From Paenibacillus sp. FSL H7-0326 (GTDB taxonomy: Bacteria > Bacillota > Bacilli > Paenibacillales > Paenibacillaceae): a stretch of 64,000 nucleotides of DNA. Location of the stretch: NCBI RefSeq assembly GCF_001955535.1, contig NZ_MPVN01000007.1, positions 1 to 64,000 on the forward strand, in the 5' to 3' direction. Below, one piece after another: positions 52,128-60,992 of this stretch (position 1 is the first letter of the stretch; each line of letters starts with the position of its first letter). The notes below the pieces were generated by a model. It did not search any database. It was not told where the DNA came from and worked only from the letters and a program-made list of their open reading frames with translations. Made by a program: the position numbers and the translations under genes.

Positions 52128-53663
52128 TTATGCTCCTGTAATTCTTGGCATCGGCATGGACTCTTTGCCCAACTCAGCCCATGCATACTTTAAGAGCAGC
52201 TCTGTCTTGAGATCTTTCCGTTCAGGGTCATCCCATAAATTGTTCAGCTCCTGCGGATCTTCCTGAAGGTCAAAGATTTCACCATAGGTTTGATTGTAAT
52301 ATATCGTAATCTTGTACCTAGCATCCACGTAAGTCTTCTGGTGAATCGTTGTGGGCTCATGCCGGAACTCACATATCGCATGATCACGAGCACAAGTGCT
52401 CTCACCCAGCCACACCTTCTTCTGATCAACACCAGTCATCGCATGTGGAATGGGCAGATCGCAGAATGACAGGAAGGTAGGGGCAAGGTCAACCAATGAT
52501 TGGATGGCATTGCTTTGCTGATCGGCTGGAACATGACCCGGGTAACGTACAATGAAAGGCAGCTTAATCAAATCCTCATAATGAAACCCGCCTTTTGCCT
52601 GTAAGCCATGCTGGCCGAAGAAATGTCCATGATCCGTTGTAAAGACGACAATCGTGTTGTCGGCAAGTCCGAGCTCATCAAGCTTATCGAGTATTTTGCC
52701 AATATATTTGTCCATCAGACTGATCATTCCGTAGTAAACGCCTACAAGCTTCTTCTTATCGTAATCTGTAAGTCTCGCACGCTTGCCGTATTCATAGTAA
52801 TGATGTGAGCGATATCCGTGTATTCCCTGACCGGTTTCCGACAAGTAGGAGAAGTCGGGATTTTCCTCTTGTGTTTTGCCAAAATGGGGCGGATTCTTGT
52901 CATGCTCACCTTCGACTATCGTGGGAATGGTCAATTGGTCTGGATCATACATCGAATCCCAAGGCTCAGGGGCCAAATACTCCGGATGAGGATCAAAGAA
53001 GCTGGACCACAAGAAGAAGCTGTCGTCGTTCGCTTTGAAATCTTCAAGCAGTGCATTGGTCCGTTCAGCGATCCAAGTATTGTAATGATATTTTTCCGGA
53101 ATAGGCCAATTATAGGTTCGGGTGCGATCCATAGTCCCGATCTCAGGTAGGAAGTAATCTCTCCAGTTATGTAGGCCTTTCTCTTCCATCCATAGAGCAT
53201 AGTGCTGACCGACATGCCCCTCATTCGTATGGTTACGTGCCAGCTCTACATGGTCAAATCCATAGAAAGGACCATTGAATTCCCTCCAATAATCAAAATC
53301 ATGCAACACAGGATGTGCTTCCATGGAAGGGTAAGTCTCTGTGGATACTAATGGCTGGAAGTGCGCTTTCCCAATCAGCGCAGTTTGATAGCCGGCCGCC
53401 TTGAAATCCTCACCCACCGTATGCCGATCCTCCAGTAGTTTGGTGCCGAGTGTCCAGGCTCCATGCTGACTTGGATACATGCCCGTAATGATGGAGGCAC
53501 GGCTAGGCGTGCAAGTCGGGTTAGGACAATAAGCTCTATTAAAAGTCGTCCCTTCTTTTACTAACCGATCAAGGTTAGGGGTATGCAGCTCATTATTGAA
53601 AGCGCCGATCGTATCCCAGTGCTGCTGATCGCTTGTAATTAACAATATGTTAGGTTTCTTCAT
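52128..53663 (-). CDS. Sulfatase (formylglycine type)
   Basis: This 511-residue alkaline-phosphatase-fold hydrolase has metal ligands in ITSDQQHW, the CTPSR motif at Cys51-Arg55 (the Cys is converted to formylglycine), GKAHF, and the late TTDHGHFFGQHGLQAKG. It lacks a signal peptide and is therefore cytoplasmic, consistent with desulfation of an imported small molecule or sugar sulfate. An anaerobic sulfatase-maturating enzyme or FGE is not present in the window. The AraC gene at 53723 is divergent and probably regulates it. Confidence 0.92.
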   Translation of the reverse strand: MKKPNILLITSDQQHWDTIGAFNNELHTPNLDRLVKEGTTFNRAYCPNPTCTPSRASIITGMYPSQHGAWTLGTKLLEDRHTVGEDFKAAGYQTALIGKAHFQPLVSTETYPSMEAHPVLHDFDYWREFNGPFYGFDHVELARNHTNEGHVGQHYALWMEEKGLHNWRDYFLPEIGTMDRTRTYNWPIPEKYHYNTWIAERTNALLEDFKANDDSFFLWSSFFDPHPEYLAPEPWDSMYDPDQLTIPTIVEGEHDKNPPHFGKTQEENPDFSYLSETGQGIHGYRSHHYYEYGKRARLTDYDKKKLVGVYYGMISLMDKYIGKILDKLDELGLADNTIVVFTTDHGHFFGQHGLQAKGGFHYEDLIKLPFIVRYPGHVPADQQSNAIQSLVDLAPTFLSFCDLPIPHAMTGVDQKKVWLGESTCARDHAICEFRHEPTTIHQKTYVDARYKITIYYNQTYGEIFDLQEDPQELNNLWDDPERKDLKTELLLKYAWAELGKESMPMPRITGA

Positions 53664-53722
53664 TCTACAGCCTCCTTTATACGAAAATTATAGAAAAAGA
53701 TCAGCACAGAGGAAATAACTTA

Positions 53723-54652
53723 ATGTATGATGTATTTAACATTTTGTCTGTATGGGGTGTTGATGTGTGTACAGTGGTTCCAACCTTTTTTCAAGAGTAT
53801 GAGCATGAATATGCTGAATTCCTATATGATTCGCCGTCTGAATTCGACAAGAGAGACCAGGCTTGGCTTGTAAGAATGGGGAGAAATATCGCTAAGCCCA
53901 GCTATCGAGTGGGACCGAGAAGAATCGAATGCTACAGTATTCATTTTGTGCAGGAAGGCCATATCTTTTTTGAATATGACGGGCAACAGCGACTGCTTGG
54001 ACCGGGAGATTTATTTTGTATGTATCCAGGCATCACTTATTTGTACTACAAGAATCAAGACAAGGAATCGCTTAGGCTTATCTGGATGGCAATGGATGGT
54101 CCTGGGATGGAGGAAATTCTAACGCTGCTTGGATTGTCACGTCATGAGCCTTATCTCTTGAATCGATGCAGCCCTATGATCGAAGAACATATCTCCGGAT
54201 TGATGAACGTGCTGAGACAGAAGGACACAGCAAATGAAGCTGTCAGATTGGATCTCAGAGGACGCTTCTATAGTTTGCTGGGTCAGTTGATGAGCTCGAG
54301 TGAACGACAGCCGGAGCACCGTGTACTATCCTGGGTCTCTAAGAGCTTGGACTACATCCGCCTGCATGCCACGGAGGGGATTACTGTACAGCAGGTCGCA
54401 CGGCTAGCGGGGCTGAACCGCACTTATTTCTCAACCGAATTCAGGAGCGCCATCGGAGTATCACCTGCGGAGTACATCGCCCGGGTAAGGATGGATAAAG
54501 CGAAGGATCTGCTCAGTCAATCCACCGCAACCGTTACAGAAATCGCATATAGCGTTGGTTATACGAGTCTGTATTCATTCACCCGAGCTTTCAAGAACCA
54601 TTGTCGCATGCCTCCAACTGATTATCGTAATCTGCATACAGCTAATTCTTAG
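53723..54652 (+). CDS. AraC-family regulator next to the sulfatase gene
   Basis: This protein of up to 309 residues has a cupin-like N-terminal domain (YSIHFVQEGHIFFEYDGQQRLLGPGDLFCMYPG) and a C-terminal AraC domain (ITVQQVARLAGLNRTYFSTEF; VTEIAYSVGYTSLYSFTRAFK). ATG 53723 has no clear ribosome binding site; GTG 53765, just behind GGGGTG, gives a more usual N-terminus and may be the true start. It is divergent from the sulfatase and followed by a DMT transporter after 19 bases. Confidence 0.87.
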   Translation: MYDVFNILSVWGVDVCTVVPTFFQEYEHEYAEFLYDSPSEFDKRDQAWLVRMGRNIAKPSYRVGPRRIECYSIHFVQEGHIFFEYDGQQRLLGPGDLFCMYPGITYLYYKNQDKESLRLIWMAMDGPGMEEILTLLGLSRHEPYLLNRCSPMIEEHISGLMNVLRQKDTANEAVRLDLRGRFYSLLGQLMSSSERQPEHRVLSWVSKSLDYIRLHATEGITVQQVARLAGLNRTYFSTEFRSAIGVSPAEYIARVRMDKAKDLLSQSTATVTEIAYSVGYTSLYSFTRAFKNHCRMPPTDYRNLHTANS

Positions 54653-54671
54653 ACCACCTGAGGTGAATTCA

Positions 54672-55628
54672 TTGAAACCGATATTGTTAGGAATATTCGC
54701 GGCCTTCTTTTTTGCATTTACTTTTGTATTAAACGCATCGATGGAGTTGTCCGGCGGCAGCTGGATCTGGAGCGCCTCACTCCGCTACATATTTATGATT
54801 CCTTTTCTAACTGCGATCGTTATGTTCAGAAGAAATTTCAGAACACTAATAGTCGAGATGAAAAAACAGCCGAGAACCTGGCTCTTGTGGAGCTGTGTAG
54901 GCTTTGGCTTGTTTTATGCTCCACTATGCTTTGCGGCCGCCTATTCTCCGGGATGGCTGGTTGCAGGGACGTGGCAGTTTACGATCATTGCCGGCATGCT
55001 TCTTGCCCCTCTATTTACTGAAACCATACATACTTCCTCAGGCCACCTTCAGATCAAAGGTCGAATTCCTATGAAGGGACTTCTGATGTCGATCCTTATC
55101 TTGCTAGGTATAGTGCTGATGCAAATTGAGCATGCAAAGAGCTTTTCTCTAGAGAATTTGCTGCTAGGAGCCATTCCTGTATTTATCGCTTCTTTTGCCT
55201 ATCCGCTGGGTAACCGTAAAATGATGGAGCTGTGCGAAGGAAGGTTGGACGCTTACCAAAGAGTGCTGGGCATGACACTTGCCAGCCTGCCATTCTGGAT
55301 TCTGCTGTCTGTGTATGGTCTAGCTACGGAGGGCCTGCCAAGTCTGGATCAGAGTATGCAGTCGCTGCTTGTGGCTCTATGTTCCGGAGTCATTGCAACT
55401 GTACTATTTTTCAAAGCGACCGATATGGTAAGAGGAAATATGCAGAAATTAGCGGCAGTGGAGGCAACGCAGTCCATGGAAGTGCTATTCGCGCTTGCAG
55501 GTGAAGTGCTGTTATTGTCCATTGCGATTCCTTCATCCATTTCATGGGTGGGGATGCTAATCGTTGTGATTGGTATGGTGCTGCATAGCTATGTTTCTCG
55601 AATAGACTATCAAGAAGCAAAAGGATAA
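54672..55628 (+). CDS. DMT-superfamily multidrug-resistance-type transporter
   Basis: This protein of 318 residues has about ten hydrophobic segments. It begins LLGIFAAFFFAFTFVLNASMELSGGSWIWSASLRYIFMIPFL, the pattern of the EmrE-like Multidrug_res_efflux family. TTG 54672 has GAGGTGAA about 5-7 bases upstream, and a longer frame overlapping the AraC gene is rejected. Together with the AraC gene it may form a unit for uptake or export linked to the sulfatase; this is inferred from position. Confidence 0.87.
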   Translation: MKPILLGIFAAFFFAFTFVLNASMELSGGSWIWSASLRYIFMIPFLTAIVMFRRNFRTLIVEMKKQPRTWLLWSCVGFGLFYAPLCFAAAYSPGWLVAGTWQFTIIAGMLLAPLFTETIHTSSGHLQIKGRIPMKGLLMSILILLGIVLMQIEHAKSFSLENLLLGAIPVFIASFAYPLGNRKMMELCEGRLDAYQRVLGMTLASLPFWILLSVYGLATEGLPSLDQSMQSLLVALCSGVIATVLFFKATDMVRGNMQKLAAVEATQSMEVLFALAGEVLLLSIAIPSSISWVGMLIVVIGMVLHSYVSRIDYQEAKG

Positions 55629-55736
55629 ATCTTTCGATGCGAAATGGATTCATTCAAGTATGGAGATCGTTTATAGCACAAATGGGTAATAATATAGATA
55701 TCTAGCTTCGAGCCTATTATGACAGGAGAGATTTGA

Positions 55737-56213
55737 TTGGATCTACGAATTCGTAATGCAGTTGAAGGGGATATCCCATCTATTATTCAATTAAGAAAAG
55801 ACTACGATGAAGTCATCGCCGACAGAAGACCTGATCTGTATGAGCTTGCTGACAATTATACGGAGGAAGAAGTCCGTGGATTCCTTGGTGCCCCTCAATC
55901 AGAGGTGATTGTTGCTGAAGCCACGAACAATGTAATTGCAGGTTATGCCATCGTGGATGAAGAGCAAGTAAATGCACACAAGATATACAAGCAGAGAAAG
56001 GTATTGTTCATTCGTGATTTCTGTGTCCGCGAGGAGATTCGAGGAGCAGGCGTGGGTCAATCTTTAATGGAATTTATCATTAAGCTGGGTAAAGAGAGAA
56101 AGGCAGATGCTGTTGAGATCGATATACTAGCGGATAATGAGCGTGCTGAAGCTTTCCTGGAATCCAATGGAATGAGCACCAAATCTATTAGATATGAGAT
56201 GGAGCTGGATTAA
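55737..56213 (+). CDS. GNAT acetyltransferase
   Basis: This 158-residue acetyl-CoA-dependent enzyme begins LRIRNAVEGDIPSIIQLRKDYDEV. The acetyl-CoA loop is LFIRDFCVREEIRGAGVGQSLMEFIIK at about 89-115, followed by DILADNERAEAFLESNGM. The acceptor is unknown. The start TTG 55737 has AGGAGAG 6 bases upstream. It is a single-gene unit closed by a strong bidirectional terminator. Confidence 0.88.
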   Translation: MDLRIRNAVEGDIPSIIQLRKDYDEVIADRRPDLYELADNYTEEEVRGFLGAPQSEVIVAEATNNVIAGYAIVDEEQVNAHKIYKQRKVLFIRDFCVREEIRGAGVGQSLMEFIIKLGKERKADAVEIDILADNERAEAFLESNGMSTKSIRYEMELD

Positions 56214-56240
56214 AGATTGGTGGCTCGAGTCTCGTCCATC

Positions 56241-56287
56241 AAAAAACAGGCAGACATTTTTCAGAAATGTCGTGCCTGTTTTTTTTT
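56241..56287. terminator. Bidirectional intrinsic terminator
   Basis: AACAGGCA and GACATTT (56245-56259) pair with AAATGTC and TGCCTGTT (56265-56280, one bulged G). A runs precede and T runs follow, so it can serve both convergent genes. Confidence 0.92.
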
Positions 56288-56302
56288 GATGTATTCACCA
56301 TT

Positions 56303-57475
56303 TTATTTCTGTGAACTTGCTTGACTCCGCTTCTTCGCATGTTTATCCGCGAACATGATTTTGAGAAGCGGGGGAGTAACGAGAGTTGTTACAATAACCA
56401 TGATTATGACCGAAGTGTAATACTGCGGATCCAATAGGCCTGAAGCAAGGCCAGTTCCGGCGATAATCAAAGCAACTTCGCCCCGGGATATCATTCCTGT
56501 ACCGATGGAGAAGGAGGAATGCATATTGAATCCTGTCAGCTTGGCACCCAGTGCTCCACCGAGGAGCTTCGTGAGAATGGCCGTCACACTTAGGACGATG
56601 ATGAACCCGATCTGAGAGCCAACGCCTTCGAAATTCACATTAAGACCAATACTTACAAAGAATACCGGAACAAACAAGCTGTATGCGATCGGCTCAAGCT
56701 TGTGCTCCACCGTGTGCTTGTATGGTGTTTGAGAAATGGCAATCCCTGCTGCAAATGCGCCGATGATACCTGCAACGCCCATCCACTCGGCAAAATAAGA
56801 AAAGGCAAGTGCGATGATGACACCACTGGAGATTACGGTCTCCGACACTCTAAGCTTGCTGAGCCACTTCATGATGAGCGGAACAACCCAGATTGCTGCT
56901 GCGATGATGACAACGAAGAACAATACCTTCTTACCAATAAGAGAACCAATACTTACGGATTCTCCTGTTCCCAGCAGACTCATCATCACGGCAAGCAGGA
57001 CAACGACAAGAATATCATCCACTACGGCAGCACCAAGTATGGTTGTACCCTCGCGTGAATTCAGTTTGTTCATTTCCTTCAGCGTTTGAACGGAAATACT
57101 CACGGATGTTGCACAGAGCAGAAGTCCAAGGAATAATGCATGACTTTGCTCAATCCCAAAAGCCAAAGCAGAGCTGTATCCGCCCACGAATGGCAGAATG
57201 ATACCGCCAACCGCTACAGCAAGAGCAGCCTTCCAGTTCTTTCGGAGCTCCTCCAAATCCGTTTCCAGTCCTGCAATGAACATGAGGATCAGGACACCAA
57301 TTTCTGAGAATTCATGAATAAATGAGGTTTGATGTATCCATCCAAGTACAGCCGGACCAAGAATTACACCGGCAATCAATTCTCCAAGAACGGAAGGCTG
57401 CCCCAGCTTGAGGGACAAATGACCTGCCAGTTTAGTGAAGATGAGGATGAGGACTAGGTGTAGAATAAATTCCAT
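56303..57475 (-). CDS. CPA2-family cation/proton antiporter
   Basis: The 390-residue protein has about twelve membrane segments. It begins LHLVLILIFTKLAGHLSLKLGQPSVLGELIAGVILGP and has the paired acidic residues of CPA2 antiporters in ILGAAVVDDILVVVLL. No cytoplasmic RCK domain is attached. Such proteins exchange sodium or potassium for protons. The start is the ATG giving MEFILHL, with AAGGAG 6 bases upstream; an eight-residue extension lacks a site. A promoter, folded leader and terminator precede it. Confidence 0.9.
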   Translation of the reverse strand: MEFILHLVLILIFTKLAGHLSLKLGQPSVLGELIAGVILGPAVLGWIHQTSFIHEFSEIGVLILMFIAGLETDLEELRKNWKAALAVAVGGIILPFVGGYSSALAFGIEQSHALFLGLLLCATSVSISVQTLKEMNKLNSREGTTILGAAVVDDILVVVLLAVMMSLLGTGESVSIGSLIGKKVLFFVVIIAAAIWVVPLIMKWLSKLRVSETVISSGVIIALAFSYFAEWMGVAGIIGAFAAGIAISQTPYKHTVEHKLEPIAYSLFVPVFFVSIGLNVNFEGVGSQIGFIIVLSVTAILTKLLGGALGAKLTGFNMHSSFSIGTGMISRGEVALIIAGTGLASGLLDPQYYTSVIIMVIVTTLVTPPLLKIMFADKHAKKRSQASSQK

Positions 57476-57540
57476 ATCTTTCTCCTTTCGTTTCCACATT
57501 TATGTTGTTACATCATCGGGAGAAATATCCACTCTCAACT

Positions 57541-57622
57541 AAAAAGGCGCATTTACGCAATATCCCCGTAAACACGCCTTAAAAATAAACAGAGAGGGGC
57601 CTTGTGTGGCAGGCTCCTCCCG
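57541..57622 (-). promoter_or_regulatory. Riboswitch-like leader of the cation antiporter
   Basis: The minus-strand transcript from about 57681 contains a stem (57594-57601 with 57612-57619, one mismatch) with the conserved-looking core GGGAGGAGCC...GGCCCCTC. An intrinsic terminator follows at 57541-57580 (12 bp, two mismatches, then five T), about 66 bases before the antiporter ATG. A terminator upstream of a gene with its own promoter implies conditional readthrough. I cannot match the element to a known class; sodium- or lithium-sensing riboswitches are candidates because of the gene they would control. Confidence 0.55.
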
Positions 57623-57687
57623 TGAACAACATATTTGATTTTAACAACTGAATCATGAGTTAAGAAAATGATTCAACTATAATTTTT

Positions 57688-57716
57688 ATTATAACAGTTC
57701 GAATTCATTTTGTGAA
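57688..57716 (-). promoter_or_regulatory. Promoter of the antiporter leader
   Basis: On the minus strand, TTCACA (57711-57716) and TATAAT (57688-57693) are separated by exactly 17 bases. Transcription would start near 57681, giving a leader of about 200 bases. Confidence 0.7.
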
Positions 57717-57856
57717 TATGCAGCCGTTATTTTATTTATCTACTTTCAACATCGAGTAGGTTCAGTTATATGAAGAGCAATTCGAACTATTGACAGTACC
57801 AACCAACCTTGTTAATTTAAGGTTTATGATAGCGTGGATTCCAGTATGATAAGGCG

Positions 57857-58192
57857 GTGAGTATCATAAGAGAAGATGTGCATATCGGTGCTGATGTTAT
57901 TCAAATGCATGCAGATGATCATGTGGCAACAGCGCTCAAGGACTTGCAAGCCGGAGAGGACATCTCTTTTGTTTTTAATGGTAACCGTTTTCAATTAACC
58001 GTTCTGAATGACATCCCGTTCGGTCATAAAGTGGCGCTGAGTCAAATACCCGAAGGCACGAAGATAAAGAAGTACGGGGAAGTTATAGGCCAGGCTAGTA
58101 TCGCGATCGAAGCAGGGCAGCATGTGCATATTCACAATATTGAAGGATTACGAGGACGCGGTGATCAAGCAGGAAGGGAAGGGATAGTATGA
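57857..58192 (+). CDS. UxaA-family dehydratase small subunit (SAF domain)
   Basis: The 111-residue protein is the N-terminal SAF domain of altronate/galactarate-type dehydratases as a separate chain: IQMHADDHVATALKDLQAGEDI, NDIPFGHKVALSQIPEGTKIKKYGEVIG, and HVHIHNIEG. GTG 57857 is the best available start, but its AAGG site is very close; GTG 57878 is an alternative. It overlaps the large-subunit gene by 4 bases (ATGA). Split subunits also occur in sulfolactate sulfo-lyase SuyAB, so the substrate is uncertain. Confidence 0.85.
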   Translation: MSIIREDVHIGADVIQMHADDHVATALKDLQAGEDISFVFNGNRFQLTVLNDIPFGHKVALSQIPEGTKIKKYGEVIGQASIAIEAGQHVHIHNIEGLRGRGDQAGREGIV

Positions 58193-59349
58193 ATACGATT
58201 CAAGCTTATCTGCGTCCCAATGGCGATATTGGAATTCGCAATCATTTGTTAATCATCCCCACCGTAATATGCTCTAACCAAGTCAGTAATCGTATTATGC
58301 AGATGGTGCCGGATACCGTTGCAATTCCTCATCAGCACGGCTGTTCGCAGATCGGAGCAGATAAGGAGCGTACCTTTAACATGCTGGCGGGGACAGGGAA
58401 GAATCCGAATGTGGGTGGCGTCATCATTATCAGTCTGGGCTGTGAGGTTGTGGACCCCGCTGCACTGGCAGAGGAAATCAGGAAAACAGGCAAGCCGGTT
58501 GAAATGTTTGATATCCAATCTGTAGGAGGATCTGTCAAAGCGATAACACACGGAATCGAAATTGCTCGAAAAATGAAGACACAGCTGGATGCCATGCCCA
58601 AGGTGTCTGTTCCGATAAGCAAGCTGAAGGTGGGTGTAAAATGTGGAGGTTCAGATGCAACATCCGGCCTGGCTTCTAATCCTGCATTGGGTGCGGCCAG
58701 TGACATGCTTATTGGCCAAGGTGGAGGCGTCGTAATCGGTGAAACAACAGAGATCATAGGAGCGGAGCATGTGCTTGCTGAACGGTGTACTTCACCAGAG
58801 ATGAAGCGCAGGATGTTTGAAATCGTTGATCGATTTGAAAAAGAAGTCGAACGTATGGGCGCAGATATGCGCGGCGGCAATCCCAGTCCAGGAAATATTG
58901 CGGGCGGTCTGTCCACCATCGAAGAGAAGTCACTTGGATGTATCAGTAAATGCGGTACTGCACCTATTAATGGAATTATAGAATATGCAGAAGCGATTCC
59001 TGAAAGCGGTTTATATTTTATGGATTCACCTGGAAACGATATTGAATGTGTATCAGGAATGGCAGCCGGCGGTGCACATATCGTCTGCTTTACGACCGGA
59101 AGAGGCACCCCGACAGGTGCAGCTGTGCTTCCTGTCATTAAGATTACAGGGAATAAGCGGATGTATGACCAGATGAGCGACAATATGGATGTTGATGTAA
59201 GCGGAATGCTGTCCGGGGAACTCAGCTTAGAACAAGCTGGGGAAGCCATCTGGGAGGAGATTGTTGAAGTAGCGAACGGTAAGCTGACAAAGGCAGAAAT
59301 ACTCGGCCACCAGGAATTCAGCATTAATCGCATTGGACCTAGTTTATAA
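58189..59349 (+). CDS. UxaA-family dehydratase large subunit
   Basis: This 386-residue catalytic subunit begins LRPNGDIGIRNHLLIIPTVICSNQVSNRI and has the family motifs HQHGCSQIGADKERT, GCEVVD, VKCGGSDATSGLASNPALGAASD and DSPGNDIECVSGMAAGGAHIVCFTTGRGTPTG. Conserved cysteines suggest an iron site, as in altronate and galactarate dehydratases, which convert an aldonate or aldarate to a 2-keto-3-deoxy acid. Coupled to the small subunit and followed after 12 bases by an SDR gene. SuyB-type sulfolactate lyase is the main alternative. Confidence 0.9.
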   Translation: MNTIQAYLRPNGDIGIRNHLLIIPTVICSNQVSNRIMQMVPDTVAIPHQHGCSQIGADKERTFNMLAGTGKNPNVGGVIIISLGCEVVDPAALAEEIRKTGKPVEMFDIQSVGGSVKAITHGIEIARKMKTQLDAMPKVSVPISKLKVGVKCGGSDATSGLASNPALGAASDMLIGQGGGVVIGETTEIIGAEHVLAERCTSPEMKRRMFEIVDRFEKEVERMGADMRGGNPSPGNIAGGLSTIEEKSLGCISKCGTAPINGIIEYAEAIPESGLYFMDSPGNDIECVSGMAAGGAHIVCFTTGRGTPTGAAVLPVIKITGNKRMYDQMSDNMDVDVSGMLSGELSLEQAGEAIWEEIVEVANGKLTKAEILGHQEFSINRIGPSL

Positions 59350-59361
59350 GGAGGAAGGAAG

Positions 59362-60156
59362 ATGGGGAGACTCGAGAACCGCATTGCTCTGGTGACGGGA
59401 GGAAGCCGGGGAATTGGAGAGGCTATTGTATACAGGCTTGCTGAGGAAGGAGCTCATGTGGCAATTAATTATTCCTCGGATCGATCAAGAGCGCTGGCCG
59501 AACAAGTGGCCAGAAATGCTGAAGTCCGTGGTGTTAAGACGATGATCGTGCAGGCCGATGTAGGTAAGAAAGCTCAAGTGGATGCCATGTTCTCAGCCAT
59601 AGAGGAGGAACTTGGAGAGATCGAGATCTTGGTCAACAATGCAGGAATTGCGCCGTTCGAGCCTTTTATGAAGGCCACGGAAGAGACTTGGGATCGAACA
59701 TTCGATACGAATGTCAAATCAATCTTCCTCTGTTCTCAGCTCGCTGCTAGTAGAATGATTCCCAAAAGAAGCGGAAAAATAGTAAATGTTCTATCTACAG
59801 CAAGCCTTGTCGTTACAAGTCCTGTAATCCCACATTACCAATCATCCAAAGCAGCAGGTCATATGCTGACGAAGGGCATGGCGATTGAGCTCGGCAAATA
59901 TGGAATTAACGTTAATGCAGTTGGGCCGAGTACAGTAGATACAGATATGTGTACTGATTTTCTGGCTGACCCGACAATCCGTGCCAAAGAGATTGAAGCT
60001 AATCCCATGAAAAGGCTGGGTACAGCCCGTCAAATCGGAGATGCAGTCGTATTTCTCGCATCGGAAGAGGCAATGCAGGTGAACGGACATTTGCTGATGG
60101 TGGATGGTGGCTTATCAGTGAAAGCTGCTCAGCCAGAGGATCATATGGAACGATAG
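59362..60156 (+). CDS. SDR-family oxidoreductase (first of two)
   Basis: This 264-residue short-chain dehydrogenase has the cofactor motif VTGGSRGIGE at about 11-20, NNAGIAPF, a Ser in VLSTAS, and the active-site YQSSK. The C-terminus DAVVFLASEEAMQVNGHLLMVDGG is standard for 3-oxoacyl-reductase-like SDRs. AAGGAGGAAGG lies before ATG 59362. Within the operon it probably oxidises a sugar at C1 or a keto-deoxy acid at C4 or C5; which of the two SDRs does which is unknown. Confidence 0.92.
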   Translation: MGRLENRIALVTGGSRGIGEAIVYRLAEEGAHVAINYSSDRSRALAEQVARNAEVRGVKTMIVQADVGKKAQVDAMFSAIEEELGEIEILVNNAGIAPFEPFMKATEETWDRTFDTNVKSIFLCSQLAASRMIPKRSGKIVNVLSTASLVVTSPVIPHYQSSKAAGHMLTKGMAIELGKYGINVNAVGPSTVDTDMCTDFLADPTIRAKEIEANPMKRLGTARQIGDAVVFLASEEAMQVNGHLLMVDGGLSVKAAQPEDHMER

Positions 60157-60193
60157 CAGTTTGAGGTGGATAACGAATAAGGGGGGATTACTA

Positions 60194-60967
60194 TTGCGTT
60201 TGGCAAATAAAATCGCCTTAATTACCGGATCCGGATCTGGAATCGGCAAGAGCAGTGCACTGCTCTTTGCTAAGGAAGGTGCTGTTGTCCTTGTCAATGA
60301 CTTGAATGAGGATAAAGGACAGGAGACCGTTCAGGAGATCACTGCTTCTGGAGGTACAGCTCTATTCATGCAAGCAGATGTAACCCACGCCAATCAGGTG
60401 GAAGAGATGGTTGAACGCATTATAGATCAATTTGGCAGAGTTGATATCCTGTTTAATAATGCAGGGATCAGCGGAATTGGACAGCTGCATGAGATAGAGC
60501 CAGACGACTGGGATCGTGTCATGACGGTAAATATTCGCGGTGTGTTTCTGCCTTCCAAATATGTTCTTCCCTATATGATGAAGGAGAAGAACGGCTCCAT
60601 TATCAATATGTCTTCCTGCATTGCCGAGATTGGACTAGCCAAGCGGGCATCCTATTCTGCGACCAAGGGAGCGGTGCTGGCCCTCACCAAATCCATGCAG
60701 GTTGATTATGCCCCATACAACATTCGGGTGAATGCTCTCCTCCCCGGCACCATACTTACCCCTTTCGTTGAAAATTACTTGCGATCTTCTTATGATGATC
60801 CAGCCGAAGCCTTTGAAGCTTTGAAGACAAGACAATTAAGCGGCGATTTGGGGAGACCGGATGACGTAGCCAGTGCTGCGCTCTTCCTTGCTTCCGACGA
60901 ATCCAGATTCATGATGGGTTCCCCTCTGTATATTGATGGCGGCGTTGTTTTCGGCAAGAATGCATAA
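60194..60967 (+). CDS. SDR-family oxidoreductase (second)
   Basis: This 257-residue SDR has ITGSGSGIGKS at about 9-19, Asp in NDLNED (fits NAD preference), NNAGISG, the Ser in NMSSCIAE and the active-site YSATK. It ends ALFLASDESRFMMGSPLYIDGG. TTG 60194 has GGGGGGA 6 bases upstream; a longer frame from 60161 overlaps that site. The pattern is like 2-keto-3-deoxy-L-fuconate and related dehydrogenases, which would feed the FAH-family hydrolase next door. Confidence 0.9.
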   Translation: MRLANKIALITGSGSGIGKSSALLFAKEGAVVLVNDLNEDKGQETVQEITASGGTALFMQADVTHANQVEEMVERIIDQFGRVDILFNNAGISGIGQLHEIEPDDWDRVMTVNIRGVFLPSKYVLPYMMKEKNGSIINMSSCIAEIGLAKRASYSATKGAVLALTKSMQVDYAPYNIRVNALLPGTILTPFVENYLRSSYDDPAEAFEALKTRQLSGDLGRPDDVASAALFLASDESRFMMGSPLYIDGGVVFGKNA

Positions 60968-60992
60968 TACATAAAAAGGAGTGGACTTGAAC

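Noticed and set aside
54555-54671. N-terminal extension of the DMT transporter
   Set aside because: It overlaps the AraC coding sequence out of frame. GAGGTGAA supports TTG 54672 instead.
58332-59384. A 350-codon open frame on the minus strand
   Set aside because: It is fully antisense to the UxaA large-subunit gene, whose family motifs are clear. It has no ribosome binding site and has low-complexity Pro/Ser/Ile composition typical of a shadow frame.
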